Below, piece by piece: positions 31,857 to 44,040 of a stretch of DNA of 60,000 nucleotides (positions within the stretch are counted from its first letter, which is position 1; each line of letters begins with the position of its first letter). The stretch lies in assembly GCF_030272615.1 (NCBI RefSeq), contig NC_081408.1:619378476-619438475 (forward strand), read 5' to 3'. The stretch comes from Cryptomeria japonica (Eukaryota; Streptophyta; Pinopsida; Cupressales; Cupressaceae). Made by a program: the position numbers and the translations under genes. The notes under the pieces are model-generated. The model did no database searches, was not told the origin of the DNA, and saw only the letters and a list, made by a program, of their open reading frames with translations.

Positions 31857-34800
31857 ATGGATTTGAAATTTGTATCTTGGAATGCAAGGGAGCTGGAGAC
31901 CCTAGATAGGAAATACATGGTAAAAATATTCCTTAAGCTCTTCAAAAACATTCATGTCCTCCTTTTACAAGAGCTCAAAGTAGTAGATTTTTGGCTGGAT
32001 ATTAATTTGAACTGCATATGGAGGGAAGCTCAATATAATTTTACTACCAAACATACCAAGGGAAAAGGTGGTGCATCCATTTTTGTCAGTCATAAATAGG
32101 CAAAATTTGTTTCTAAGTGGGGGTGTTCTCCGTGTAACAGATTGGTGTGGGCCATATTGAAATCAAGGGATCTAAAATTTGGCATTTTCTTAGTTTATGC
32201 TTCTAATGATTACAAAAATAGAATTGAACTTTGGAAATGGATGATGGAGCTAGAGGATATTGCTTGGGTTATAAGTGGAGACTTCAACATGGTAGAGAGG
32301 CCTAAGGATAAGCTGGGTGGTAGTAAGTTTGAGTTGAAAGGTGAGGACTGCTTCTTCTGGAATAGAATGGTGGGAAGCTAGGGTTGGTAGACCCTTTGGC
32401 AAGTTGTGAAAGAGAAGATCAGAACATTTGGTATAAATGGCACAAGTTTCACAAAGGTGGCAAGAGAATTTATTGCAGGCTTGGCAGGTTCTCTTATAGA
32501 ATTTCCCCTATACTATGTTGAAACATCATCCAATTCAAGCTCAGTTCTCTTATAGAAATTCCCCTCCTAGATGCCCTTCTCATAAGGACAACTTCTCCCT
32601 CAATACTAGCCTGCTTGGTGAAAAAGAGTTGATCCAAGTGGCCTTCATTATCAGACAATTTAATAAGAACATTTGCGAGCACAATAGCTCCATTCAGGAG
32701 TGGTCCCATAATACTCTTAGTTGGAAAACCCCGTTTCAAATAGTAGGAAAGAAAATGGCTAAAGATAATAGAAAAGAGGACACTCTTGCACATTGGAACT
32801 TACATAAGGTTGAAGAGACTTTGCAGAATGAACCTAATAAAATGGAGGCTCAGAATGTTATTTGTTTAGCAAAAAAATCCCTTAGAAGGATTTAGAATAA
32901 GAGGCTTCAGCGGGCTAACACCAAAGCAAGAATTAATTGGATGGAACATGGGGACAAAGGATCTAAATAATTTTTTCCAATTGCTTAAACCCAAGGAAGC
33001 TAGGTTGGTATTGATAGTATTTGTGATAATGGTACAATTATCAATGATCAAAGATGATATAGTCAACGATTTTGCTCAGTTTTATAAAAATCTCTTCTCC
33101 ACAGAGAATAATCAGATGAATAAATCTAGAGCTAGGGACTATATTAAGGGAATCGTACCAAGGAAATTTAGTACAAAGGATGCCCAGTTGTTGGATAGGG
33201 AACTTTCTCTTGAATAAGTTAAGGATGCCATAAAAGGCTTTAGTAATGGGAAAGCCCCAGAACCAGATGGGTTGTTGATTAAGTTTTACAAGGAATGCGT
33301 TGAATGGATTGGGAATGATCTACTAGGTGTATATCAAGAGGCTATTACTAGGGGTACATTAGGAGAAATATATTTATAAAGGGCTTATTAAACTAATTCC
33401 AAAGGAGAGGGATATATATCAGATTAAGAATTGGAGGCCCATTACCTTATTAAATTTATCACATAAAAGATCTTGGCAAAAATTCTTGCAAAGAGAGTGG
33501 AATTCATTCTTCCCAACTCATCAACCCTACCCAAATAGGATTTGTCAAGGGTAGATATATACTTGAAAACCTACTCACATGTTAGGAGGCCATTCACTAG
33601 GCAAAGGAGTCTAAATAGGAGTCTACTCTATTAATTCTGGACTTTGGAAAGGCCTATGATAGAATATAATGGAGATTTGTTCGTATGATGATGGAGAGCT
33701 TAGGCTTCCTTGAGAACTTTTGCAAAATGTTAAATATTCTAATGAAGGATGCCAAAGCCTATCTAGAGGTTAATGACAACAAGTTTGAATCTTTTGAGCT
33801 CTCCAAATCAATCAAGTAGGGTTGTCCCTTAACACTTACCCTATTTGTCATTTTTGCTGATGAATTATATTACCTTACCCAATGGAGAAAACCACCCTCC
33901 AACATTCTGTTTGTGGATGATACAATTATCCTCACTAACCTGGAGTAGGATAATATGGAGACACTTATGACTAAATTATATACTTTCGGTGAAGCTTCAA
34001 GAAGAAGGATCTCATTGCCTAAGTTTTCTTTGTTGGGATGGGATAAAAAGTCGCCTCCTTGGTGCTGCAAATTCTCTATTTCTTGGGGAGGGTTGAATCA
34101 CCTTGTAAGATATTTGTGGATCCCCTTTTCCATTTAGCCTAATTTTAAGGCAATGTGGGAATGGGTCAGAGATAAGATTCACAGAAAGCTGGGAAAATGG
34201 AACAAGCACTTCCTTTCATTGGCTGGGAGAGTGTAGATATGTCAGAAGATCCTTTCCTCCTACAATATTTACTTTACATTCATCTGGCTTTTTAATAAAT
34301 ATCATTTTTGCCATATTCAAAAGAAAATCAAGAAGTTTTTATGGTTAGATGGCAAAAGGGGAAAGAAGAAACATGTTGTGAAATGGTAGTGGTGTACCTT
34401 GAGAAAGAATTTGGGGGGGCTTGGCCTCAAAGATCTAAGATGGCAAGGAATTTATCTGGCAACCAAATGGATTTTTAAATCATTGCAAGGGGATGAACCT
34501 TGGGAAATCTTAATCAGACATAATTTATCCAAGACCACACCCAAGAAAGGATCGGTGTGGAAGGGGCTTTCACTCTGTGACATTATTGCAGGGCACTTTG
34601 ATATTAGGCCTTTAGTATCTTTAGTCTTTAAATCTATTTGGAAGGCATGGAAGGTAGTAACAAATTTCATCTCCAGCAATGGCTTGTTCGGTGAGCATAG
34701 GGAGGTTTGTGGAGAACGTTCAATGTGGTGGAATTTGAAACATAAGGGCAAGCCCCTTTCTTGGTTGCAAGGTTGCTCGACCAAAGCTTGATCTTCACTT

Positions 34801-35565
34801 GGCATCAATAATTTTGTTCATAACCTTCATGATGGTCACCTTCTAAGCTGGAAATTTTTTTAGATGCCTTTCCCATCCCCCCCTCTTATTGTAAGACGTA
34901 CACTGTTCAGAGAGAGGCTCGCTCTTCCCTTGGCTTTCCTAAGCCCTATCACTCTGATGACTCCAAATTTCTTTTATTTCAATGGCCTGATGGATCCTCA
35001 TTTCCTAATGTTAAATCCAAGTCTGTTTATGTTGTTCTTATCGACGATCTCTCTATTTGAGCCCATGTCGAGTCTTGTTGGGGTTTGAATCAAGACCATT
35101 TTTTTGGAAGAAAGCCATTGTTAACTTGTGGACCAGACTTAATAAGCCCAAGAAAAAAGCTTTTTGTTGGCTATTATTATTGCATATGCTTCTCATTAGG
35201 AAAGAAAATGGTGAGGTCTCTATCTATACTTGTTGTAAGATCCCTGAGACTGTCAAGCACATTTTCTTTGACTATTTTTTTCCAGGGAGGTCTAGAATAT
35301 TTTTGGGATAACTATTGGCTCCAATATCAAAATTCTAGAGGTGATTACTGGTTATATCCAAAGCCTTAACAAAGCTACAAATTTGTTTTAGTCTATTTTT
35401 TCTCTTGAAGTTTTATGGCTTATTTGGAAATTTAAGAATGATAATATTTTTAATGACAGAGATAGATCCCTTAACCAGTCTCTGAGGAGACTCATTATGC
35501 ATAACATTCATATGCACTTGTTACAATGAAGATGAGATTGGCTTAGAGAAAATTTGAAAAGTTTT
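31857..35565 (+). pseudogene. LINE ORF2: endonuclease and reverse transcriptase, decayed
   Basis: ORF2 nicks the target and reverse transcribes the element RNA. The apurinic-type endonuclease is at 31857-32380: FVSWNAREL, LLLQELK, VYASND, then SGDFNMVERP, in one frame with one stop at 32097. RT motifs follow, broken by stops and shifts: SNGKAPEPDGLLIKFYKE (about 33245), QIGFVKGRYILENLL (33530), ILDFGKAYDR (33635) and LFVDDTIILT (33908, the catalytic DD). The C-terminal zinc-binding region at 35057-35311 reads KKAFCWLLLLHMLL and CCKIPETVKHIFFDYFF, and near 35410 WLIWKFKNDNIFNDR. All domains of a plant L1-type ORF2 are present in order, none intact. Confidence 0.85.
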
Positions 35566-36114
35566 TAAAAGATGGGCACACTAGAGTGTTCACATGGGAG
35601 GTCACACATGGATTCTCTTAGACCAAAACTATTGAGGAAAGATCTCCATTCGAGGAAGGGTTGGCAAATTTCATAAGAGATTTACAAGAGTAGAGGGGTA
35701 AGAATGTACAAGAACAAAGACCAAACATACCAATGGTTGCACCTATGATCCATCCTTATGTAGATCCTATCATTTGGGGTAGAGAGTTGAGATGGAATGA
35801 AGGGACTCAGGGTTAGACAACATGGGTGGAGACTGTGGGGGATTCTAGTGCCCTGGTTGGATAAGTTCTACTTTGATATCATGCTTCTATCATAAATGTT
35901 TCTATCAATTTTGTGCATATTGATTTTGTATAGCTGTTGGTAAATATGTTATTGTATATCCTTGATTATAAGTTCTGCTTTTATGCCTCCTTGACTATGA
36001 TTCAAGGAGATGCTGATGATACTTCGAAATATGATTTTTCATAATACTCTTGTGTATTGGAATTTGATTATAATTAATAGAAAAAAGAATAAAATTTTTA
36101 CATACATAATATAT

Positions 36115-36130
36115 AACTTAACAAAACTTA
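36115..36130. repeat. Right target-site duplication of the LINE
   Basis: Copy of 3261-3276. Confidence 0.6.
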
Positions 36131-36223
36131 GTTGCAATTTTAACATATATATAAAAAAAATTAATTTTTTTTCTTCTTCATTTTAATAGTTATTATATTA
36201 TAGCATATATAAAAACATTAAAA

Positions 36224-36226
<3 letters not shown>

Positions 36227-36312
<86 letters not shown>
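36227..36312. repeat. (CA)43 microsatellite
   Basis: 86 bases of uninterrupted CA in the short spacer between the LINE and element C. Confidence 0.97.
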
Positions 36313-36313
<1 letters not shown>

Positions 36314-36420
36314 CTTAGTCATGTAATAACATATGTCAAAATATTTACTAATGTAACTTAAAAAATTAAAAATATATACAAATAATGTAGAAATTTAACA
36401 TAAATAATATATAACTAAGA

Positions 36421-36454
36421 GATTTTATCATATATATATATATATGATAAAATC
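36421..36454. repeat. Perfect 34-bp palindrome
   Basis: GATTTTATCA, then alternating TA, then TGATAAAATC: perfectly self-complementary over 34 bases, 38 bp before the LTR of C. Able to form a hairpin or cruciform. Confidence 0.9.
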
Positions 36455-36491
36455 AGTTCCTTATATATTATATATGTTATAATATAATAAC

Positions 36492-37950
36492 TGTAGTCAC
36501 ATTAAATTTTCCACTTAATTAAATGAATATTTACTATTCATTTCATTATTTAATCATCAATAATCAGTTAATTAAATTAATATTTAATTAATTCATCCTC
36601 AACCTCTTCTCCTATTAATTAAATAAATTATTCAATTTATTTAAATTAACTCATTAAGCCACACTCTAAATCATTTAAATGAATAAAACATATTTATTTA
36701 ATTTAACCCCTTTTCCTCATTTATTTAAATAATCAAATATTTATTTAAATCCCTAGACTACCCCCCACTTGCATTCTCCTACAGATGCAAGTTGCACATG
36801 TTTTGTTGAAATAAAGTAATTTTATTTTAATTAAAATCCTATTTTCCCTCACCCAGCAAAGCCACTTGCATCCTAAATCCTCTTCTAGACTCTTCTAACC
36901 ACCTTCTAGACTCTTCTAACCCCTTCTAATTAGCCTAATCCATCTCCTAAATATTAACACATTCCTAAGCAACTTGAAGTCACTTCTCAAAGCCTCAAAG
37001 TCTTTGAAAAGAATTAAATGATTTATGTATTCAGCAAGTTAACCCCTAAAGTCTTCCAAACCATTTATAACTCTTACATGACCATTAATGGTTAAACTCA
37101 ACTCACCCACATCGTTAGAGACTTTCCTTCCATCTCAACCTCCATTTAACTCATGGTTCTCTTCAAGAATTCATTGCTTTGACCATGGTAATCCCCACTA
37201 ACACTTGCACAAGAATTTGTCCATTGGATAAAAGCATTATTCATTGGATAAATGCTTTATTCATTCAACTCAAGCCTAACCTTACCTCCCAAGATAGCCT
37301 TCATGTCATCTCAAACATTTAATGCTTCTTCCCTCTCCTCTCAAGTTATCTCATGTTGACATTTGTCATCCTGGGATTGGGTTGAAAGCTCTCACATGGA
37401 TCATAAACCCATTGATCCTGACCCTTGTTGAGATTACTCAATCTCAACCATCCATTGCCCTATTTTTCCTATAAATAGAGCTCATTCCTTCTTAATCCAG
37501 ATCCTGAAATCTTGTATGCATCTAATCTATACTAAAATTGAGAGAGCATTTTAGGACCAAATCATATCTAAATTGTTATGTTGGTTAAAATCAATATAGA
37601 TTAATTAGGATTTCTCATATTTAGCTTGTATTTTCATATTTTAATCATTTTTCATAAATATTGAATCTCCATAAAACTTCCATGGTAGTGCAAAAAGTTG
37701 AGGACTACACTCATGTGGAACTTGGAGAGGAGAGGAATAAGGGAGGAGCAGCTATGAGCATGATGGCAAGCATTTGGGAGTATTTTGTGTCTTTTCTCCG
37801 TTTTTGTATGCTTTCCATAATATGTTTAATATCTCTCTTGATATGCATGCTTAGGATTGTAGTTTCTTTTGTTTTTCGTTTATGATTGATACTACTAACA
37901 CTAATGAATGATTTGTCTTGTGTTCCTAACATCCTTTTTGCAGTGGATCA
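36492..37950 (+). repeat. 5' LTR of element C
   Basis: Starts TGTAGTCACATTAAATTTTC and ends GGATCA before TT and the primer-binding site; 1459 bp. It is recognisably related to the B and D LTRs but clearly diverged from both. Confidence 0.85.
37470..37478 (+). promoter_or_regulatory. TATA box of element C
   Basis: TATAAATAG followed by AGCTCATT. Confidence 0.65.
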
Positions 37951-37952
37951 TT

Positions 37953-37970
37953 TGGTGAACCCAACGTGAA
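37953..37970 (+). other. Primer-binding site of element C
   Basis: TGGTGAACCCAACGTGAA, two bases after the LTR. Confidence 0.8.
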
Positions 37971-38044
37971 TCAAACACGCAACCTTCTGATTTAAAACTA
38001 CTAACTTTTTTGAAAATTGCTAAAATTTCCACATAGGTTGCACT

Positions 38045-38368
38045 TTAGCGCTGTTGAAAATGTTTTATCACCTTCGATAGCTGAGGATTTAGCGCCTTTG
38101 TCTGTATTCTGGTGCTTTTGTCTTCAAATTAGTGCCTTTGTCTGAGTTATAGCGCTATTGTTCGTGAAATAGCGATATTGTAACTCTTTTAGCCCTTTTG
38201 CGCTCTCTGTCTGACATAGTTTTAATTTTGTTTGACAATTTAATTTAGCGTTTTTGTCCCTCTTATAGCGCTTTTGGCGTTCTTTTACCGCCTCTGTTAT
38301 TATTTCAACGCTTTTGCATTAAAGTGGCACTTTTGTGTTTACACAGAGTAGCGCTATTGTAACAAAGA
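38045..38368 (+). repeat. AGCGCT array of element C
   Basis: Irregular units such as TAGCGCTATTGT, TAGCGCCTTTGT and TAGTGCCTTTGT, all on the plus strand toward gag. Confidence 0.75.
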
Positions 38369-39877
38369 GTTGAAAACAAAAATGTAATTGAAAAATCAAA
38401 ATTTTAGGCTTGTAGAAGCCCACCAAAAACATTCATTTCACTAACTTATTCTCTTTTTGTGCAGTTTTTTGCTAACTTCTTGTTTTGCAAGATTCAAGGA
38501 GTTAAAAATTAGGGATTTTTTATTTTCTTTTGCTTTCTAACTTTATTTTAAAGTTGGATTAAAAATAATTTACTTTCCCTTCTGGACTAAAAACAAACTT
38601 CACTTTTCATTTTGGGTTATAAAATCAACACAATTTTTCAGTTTGGGGCTTAAAAAGAACTTCATTTTGCAAAGTTAAGAAGAACCACAAAATCAAACAA
38701 ACAACTTTATTTTATTGCAAGTTAGGAACAAATTTTTATTTTGGGTTTAAAACAAACAAATTCCATTTCTTGCAAGTCTAAAAATCACAATCAACATTTT
38801 ATTTTGCAAGTTAAGAAGAAGAAATCACTTGTCAATTTTTGTTTACAAAAAATGAATTTTACTTCAAGCAAAAACGTGCTTCAATTTGGTTGACTAGGAT
38901 TTTCACTTTCCTAGTTAGATAACATATTGCTTTGAGGAATTAAAAAGAATACCATGTTTGTTGGAGCAACATCTTGAATAAGCATATAAATCACATTGCA
39001 ATAAACTAGTTAAAAATAACAAGTGTTTTCAGTGTTTGGCACACTTGTGCAAAAATCTGTAGAGTGGTCCTACTTTTAACACACACTATCCTCTCCCTTG
39101 GCTCTCGTGGTCCTAGGTGCAAGAGAAAAGTGTTAGTAACACTCAAAATTTTATATTTTTAAGAAAGGCCTGCCAAGAGACACACCACTCTTGGGAATGA
39201 CCTTGCATGGTAAATCCCTCGAGCTACTATGGAAATCAAGTGAGAGTGAAAGTTGTAGCCTTGGGTATAGCCGTTCCTATAGTGTAACTTGCTGAAAGGA
39301 CATATGGGCCCCACCACAAGTTACAAGGCTCTTAAGTGAGCCACTACAGAGTGAACTTATGTCCAAAAACATCGAACATTACTAGACACCTTTTATTATA
39401 GAAGCTCACTTGTTCTATTGATTGAGGATATTTGTGAAAATTTCAATGCAAGAGCATAGATGGTTTTTCTCCCAAGATACTCACTATACATATTTCCTTG
39501 AGTAGAAACATGGCTTTTTGAAAAGCTACTTTTAGCTTGATAAAAGTGGTGACTCCCCCATCATAGGGATCATCTATCTGTTATGCTCATGCAAGACTTA
39601 GTATATCACATCCTTACCTGCCACAGCGAGATTCATAAGGTATGTAGTATAAAAGTTGAAGAAATATCAAGATGTGGGTTGAAAATATCACAACTGGCCA
39701 TTGACCTTAGGGATAAAGTGTGTTTGAGTTGTATTCGTCTTGTGTCAGACCAGTAATAATTTGAGCCGACTTTAGGCTTTTGGAAAAAAACATACAAAAC
39801 ATTTGAAAAGGGTCAAAAAGTTCATGATTGGGTTGATTTAGACCCACACCTATTGTGCCTTTTAAGGCAAGATTATT
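38369..39877 (+). other. Untranslated leader of element C
   Basis: No gene. Repeated words such as TTTTGCAAGTTAAGAAGAA occur around 38640-38830. The stem 39284-39291 / 39317-39324 and a GTGTTAGTAACAC inverted repeat near 39131-39143 match those in B and D. Confidence 0.55.
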
Positions 39878-40240
39878 GTGCTTGTGTGCTTGCTCTGTTT
39901 TCTTGTCAAAGAGATTCAAAACAAATTTAAACCAAGTATTCATCCAACACAATTTTACATCAACATTGACCAACAAAAACAAAGATCAAACAAAGTGAAA
40001 CAAAGTATCAATTTGTATGACCATCACTCACATTTTGAGAAAAAGGAGTCTTCATCAAAAGACTACAATGAAAAGGAAACAATTGAGTTCAAAAGCTCTT
40101 ATCAAAAGAAGGATTTTTTCTATATCAATAGACAGATTTTTCTCTTACATAGAGCCTTCTTGTGCCATATGCACTTATATCTTCAAGGCAAATCCAACAA
40201 ATTCAACAAAGATCCTTTTAAAAATAGAGCTTTTAGTTAG
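39878..40240 (+). CDS. Short leader reading frame of element C
   Basis: 120 codons open, the longest uninterrupted version of the leader frame shared with B and D. The start used here is not an ATG (TTG). The conserved part is FYINRQIFLLHRAFLCHMHL and YLQGKSNKFNKDPFKNRAF. It may correspond to the extra pre-gag ORF of Ogre-type elements; function unknown. Confidence 0.3.
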   Translation: MLVCLLCFLVKEIQNKFKPSIHPTQFYINIDQQKQRSNKVKQSINLYDHHSHFEKKESSSKDYNEKETIEFKSSYQKKDFFYINRQIFLLHRAFLCHMHLYLQGKSNKFNKDPFKNRAFS

Positions 40241-40825
40241 TATAGAGCTTTGAATTATCACAAAAACAAAAGGGGAAAGATCAACCCTTCTTTCCTTCAA
40301 AAAATTTGTATCACCTACAACATAGCTTGAGGGGAACCACCAGCCCCTGAGAGAGAGGAAGAAGTAGAAACCCCCTTTGTGACATAAATTTTGTATTGAG
40401 GTCCATATTCTATCCACTTTCATCTTCACACATCACAAAACCATTCAACTCTCAAACACAAAAAGGGTCTTGTCCTAAGTTCTTTTAAATATTGCTTAAA
40501 TCAAACCAACAAATCACTTTTAGAGTGGCTCTACATCTAGGATCAATCATCCTAAGGGGCTTTTCTACACAGGTTAAAACTATTTTATGAGTGCATCCTC
40601 TCATTGCTAGGTAGCTTGGTTTGTAACACATCTCAAACCTTTCTATACCTTATCACATTAAAATTGTTGAAAACACAAACGGAATTCACAAAGATCTTTG
40701 GTAACATCCAAACTTTAGTGTTAGAGATCCATCTTCTAAACATTTCACAAACACTTATCTTCCATCAAACATCTCATCACCAACTCATAATAACTTTCAC
40801 CAAACCTCAAAAACTTTCAAAAAAC

Positions 40826-42480
40826 ATGGCTCACACAAGATCAATAAAAAATAGACAACTAGAGATTGAAGAGGAGGAAGAAAACCTCAATGATTTCCAA
40901 GAAGCCATTGGAGGAGGCACAAATGATGAAGATCCTAGCACTCCAACTCCCGAAGATATTGAAAGAGCACAACATAATCCCAAATTCAATAGACACTTTA
41001 AGAAATCCTTCGAAACAACGCAAATGCTCATTTTTGAGACTTGCTCAAGAGGGTGCCAAACTACCCTCTGACTTTGATACCACATAGATAGGACAAAAAT
41101 CTGAATAACATAGCCATAACAATGGTGGAAGAGGTAGGGATTACTTCCAATATGACCTTAATCATCAAGGGAATCCCCCACCTCCTCCTATAGAAATAGA
41201 CATGTTGAGACAACAAGTAGAAAATCTCGCTCAACAACTCAATAGTGGTGTAAAAACTACTCGGTTTTCACTTAACGATGTGTGTCCCTATCCTTTTGAT
41301 AGGAACATACATATGCCACCATTTTTACAAGGGTTTGAAACACCCAAGTTTGAAAAGTACAGGGGCAAAGGAGACCCTAGAGATCATGTACAAGAATTTC
41401 ACTTAGCTTGTCTATAAGTGGCCTATAAGGATACCTATCTAATGAGCCTCTTTCCTCAAAGTTTGGGAGGCACAACCACACAATGGTTTTCCCGATTACT
41501 AGGTGGCATTAGAATATTTGAGGAATTAGTCCAAAAGTTCATCTCTCATTATTCACATAACATAGAACGAGCTGTTACCATGGCAGATCTATGCAACACC
41601 AAAAAAAAACCAAGGGAGTTGTTCTCAGCTTTCCTACAACGGTGGAGGCAACTGTCTAGTAGATGTTCTCTTCATTTTCCTGAACAAGAACTAGTGGAAA
41701 TATTCATTTCCAACTTGAATGACGAGATGGAATTCCATTTAGACATGAAGGGTACAAAATCCTTTGAAGAGATGATCACTCAAGGATTAAAATGTGAATG
41801 AGCCTTATAAAAAAGGGACTTTTCAAAATCTACAATGAACCTAAAGATGGGCCTCATCGACATTATAATAGTGATAAACCCAATTTCTGGAACAAGAACA
41901 AGAACATTGTCAATGACGAGATAGCAGATGGATGAACGATAAAAATTGAACAACCTATGGTAAGGTTCATGGGGAAAAATCCCCCTCCTAAAAAACAACA
42001 CCATCACTCATCCATAAAATCAAGGTCATAATGCACCACAAGAAGAACCAAGACAATTGCAACAAAACTACAAACCAAAACGCACATACACACCCTTAGG
42101 GGAACCCATCAAAACAATATTGCATCAATTGGTCTCTTCCAATCTTGTGACCTTACCAAAAACATCTAACTATGAACCTCAGATCAAATGTCCATGGTGG
42201 AGAGATAATGAACATTGTGAATTCCACCAAGGAAAAGGGCATAAGATGAGCAATTTCCATCAACTGAAAGATCTTGTGCAAGATATCATTGACAAAGGAG
42301 AAATTGAAATAGAAGGACATGACCCTAAAACATCCAATGATGATCATCTAATGTTCAAGAATCGACTTCCATCACATGATCAAATGGGTCCTTCCACCTC
42401 CGGGCGAAACATAGATACTACAACTAATTATACACAAGCTACATATAATTATATTGTGAGTCACCTCTATGATGCTAATT
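40826..42480 (+). pseudogene. Element C gag, decayed
   Basis: The ATG at 40826 begins MAHTRS followed by an acidic stretch. A frameshift near 41020 separates it from MLRQQVENLAQQLNSGVKTT (41202). The Retrotrans_gag core follows at 41270-41800: PPFLQGFETPKFEKYRGKGD, then SLGGTTTQWFSRLLGGIR and LFSAFLQRWRQLSSRCSLHF, with a stop at 41415. The knuckle at about 42210 reads CEFHQGKGHKMSNFHQLKDL; its last Cys is Phe. Gag would form the particle that packages element RNA; this copy cannot. Confidence 0.8.
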
Positions 42481-42575
42481 AACAAGTTGCAACTATCACC
42501 ATCAAAGATCCAAATCTTGCATGCAATGTTGTTACGCATCATAGCAAAATTACCATTCAAGCAACACTACAAGGA

Positions 42576-43640
42576 ATGACACCCCTGCCTAAGCAATATA
42601 ATCTTGTGGAACAATTGGAGAAAACACCTGCACTCATTTCCATATTAGATCTTTTGCGCTTATCCCCTTCTCATAAAACAATCTTGGATCAAGCTCTCCA
42701 AGAAGGGTCAGTCCCCACCAACCTCAACACAGATCAATTTCAAGCCATGGTTGGTAGTCTTAGGTCATCACCATGCCTTACTTTTTCTAAAAGTGACAAC
42801 GCTTCATTCCAACAACCACATAACGCATCCCTTCACATTGAGGGATTTGTAAACCAACAAAGAATCAAGCGAGTCTTGATTGACAATGGAGCCGACTTGA
42901 ATATATGCACCTTGCAGTTGGTCACAACATTGGGATAACCATTAAGGCCTATGATGATGCAAAGCATTCTTTTAGAGGAGTTGTTGTATTACCTATCATA
43001 GTGGGGCCAGTGGTGATACATGCCATGCAAGCCTTTCCATCCACCTATCATCAGTGTATCAAGTTTCCCCATAATGGTGTAGAAATCATAATCCTTGGTG
43101 ATGCAAATCCATTTGCATATTGTAACAATATTAACCATTAGCCAGAGATCACCATACCTGACAATAGAGAAGTTATCCCTCCCACATCATATTTTAATCT
43201 AGCCTCTCTTTCCAACTTGATCGCCCCTATACCAAAGCAAGATAAATTGAAAATGAAAATGGCTGAGGAAGGTCCTGGGGAATATAATCTTAGCCAACTC
43301 TTTTGTGTTGGGTAATTACTCACCTCCCCTAGAACTCATGGAAAACCTCAAAATTTGCTTCAACCACCACTAGCCAAGCAAGCATGCACTTCACCACAAT
43401 TCATCCCTAGTAAAAGTCAAGAAGAGGAAACCAGAGATGAGGACCTGGCAGAATGGATCTGCAAAGACCCTTTCAAAATAGAATTCCCAAAGGCTAAGCT
43501 TCCCACTGATAAATATGGCAAAGGCCTCACTATCATGCAAAGAATGGGCTATGATGGCGAAAGTTCTTTGGGGCATTACAAACAAGGCCGACATGAGCCC
43601 TTGCAACCTAAGTTAAGCCCAAAGATAAAACTGGAGTAGG
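42576..43640 (+). pseudogene. Element C protease and G-patch-like segment
   Basis: The pre-protease segment YNLVEQLEKTPALISILDLL leads to RVLIDNGADLNICTLQLVTT (active-site Asp-Asn-Gly near 42883). Next to it, residues present in D between LVTSLG and TIKAYDDAKHSS are lost, and the KHIICQVLDLPL...LLLG part is missing before IHAMQAFPSTYHQ. The G-patch-like YGKGLTIMQRMGYDGESSLG lies at 43514-43573. The deletions remove the flap-side and C-terminal parts of the protease. Confidence 0.75.
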
Positions 43641-43734
43641 TTTTCAAAAAGGAATCTCTTCCTAAGCATAGATTCAAAGGAAAACCCAACAAACCCATGT
43701 ATCAGCCAGTTACTCCAAAGTGGCCATCCTTGAT

Positions 43735-44040
43735 TATATCTACAACACTGATACTCCCAACAATTGTACCAACCTCACCTACCAAACTGATAATCCCATC
43801 AGTAGCATTAGTAGCATCAAAGCCATCAACAACATCAACAACACTGATAATCCCATTAGTAACAACAGTAGCACCAACTGTATCAACAACACCAGTAATC
43901 CCAACAACAACATCAACAACACTGATAATCCCATCAGTAACAACTATAGCACTAACTGTACCAACAACACTGATACTCCCAGTAGTAGCATCCACAACAC
44001 TAATAATCCTATCAGCAGCACCAACAATCCCACCTATAAA
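43735..44040 (+). repeat. Repeat-coded Thr/Ile/Pro-rich linker
   Basis: Irregular repetition of ACAACACTGATAATCCCAT-type units gives a low-complexity TTLIIPSV-like protein linker after the G-patch-like segment. A similar linker occurs in D (53500-53770) and B (24079-24250). Confidence 0.75.

Larger units (their letters stand above)
31292..36114 (+). mobile_element. L1-like LINE, 3' part
   Basis: Continues the LINE cut at 4808: end of ORF1, ORF2 (endonuclease, RT, zinc-binding end), a 3' untranslated stretch from about 35565 and an A-rich end near 36080-36100, followed by the right copy of the 16-bp target duplication. Confidence 0.85.
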
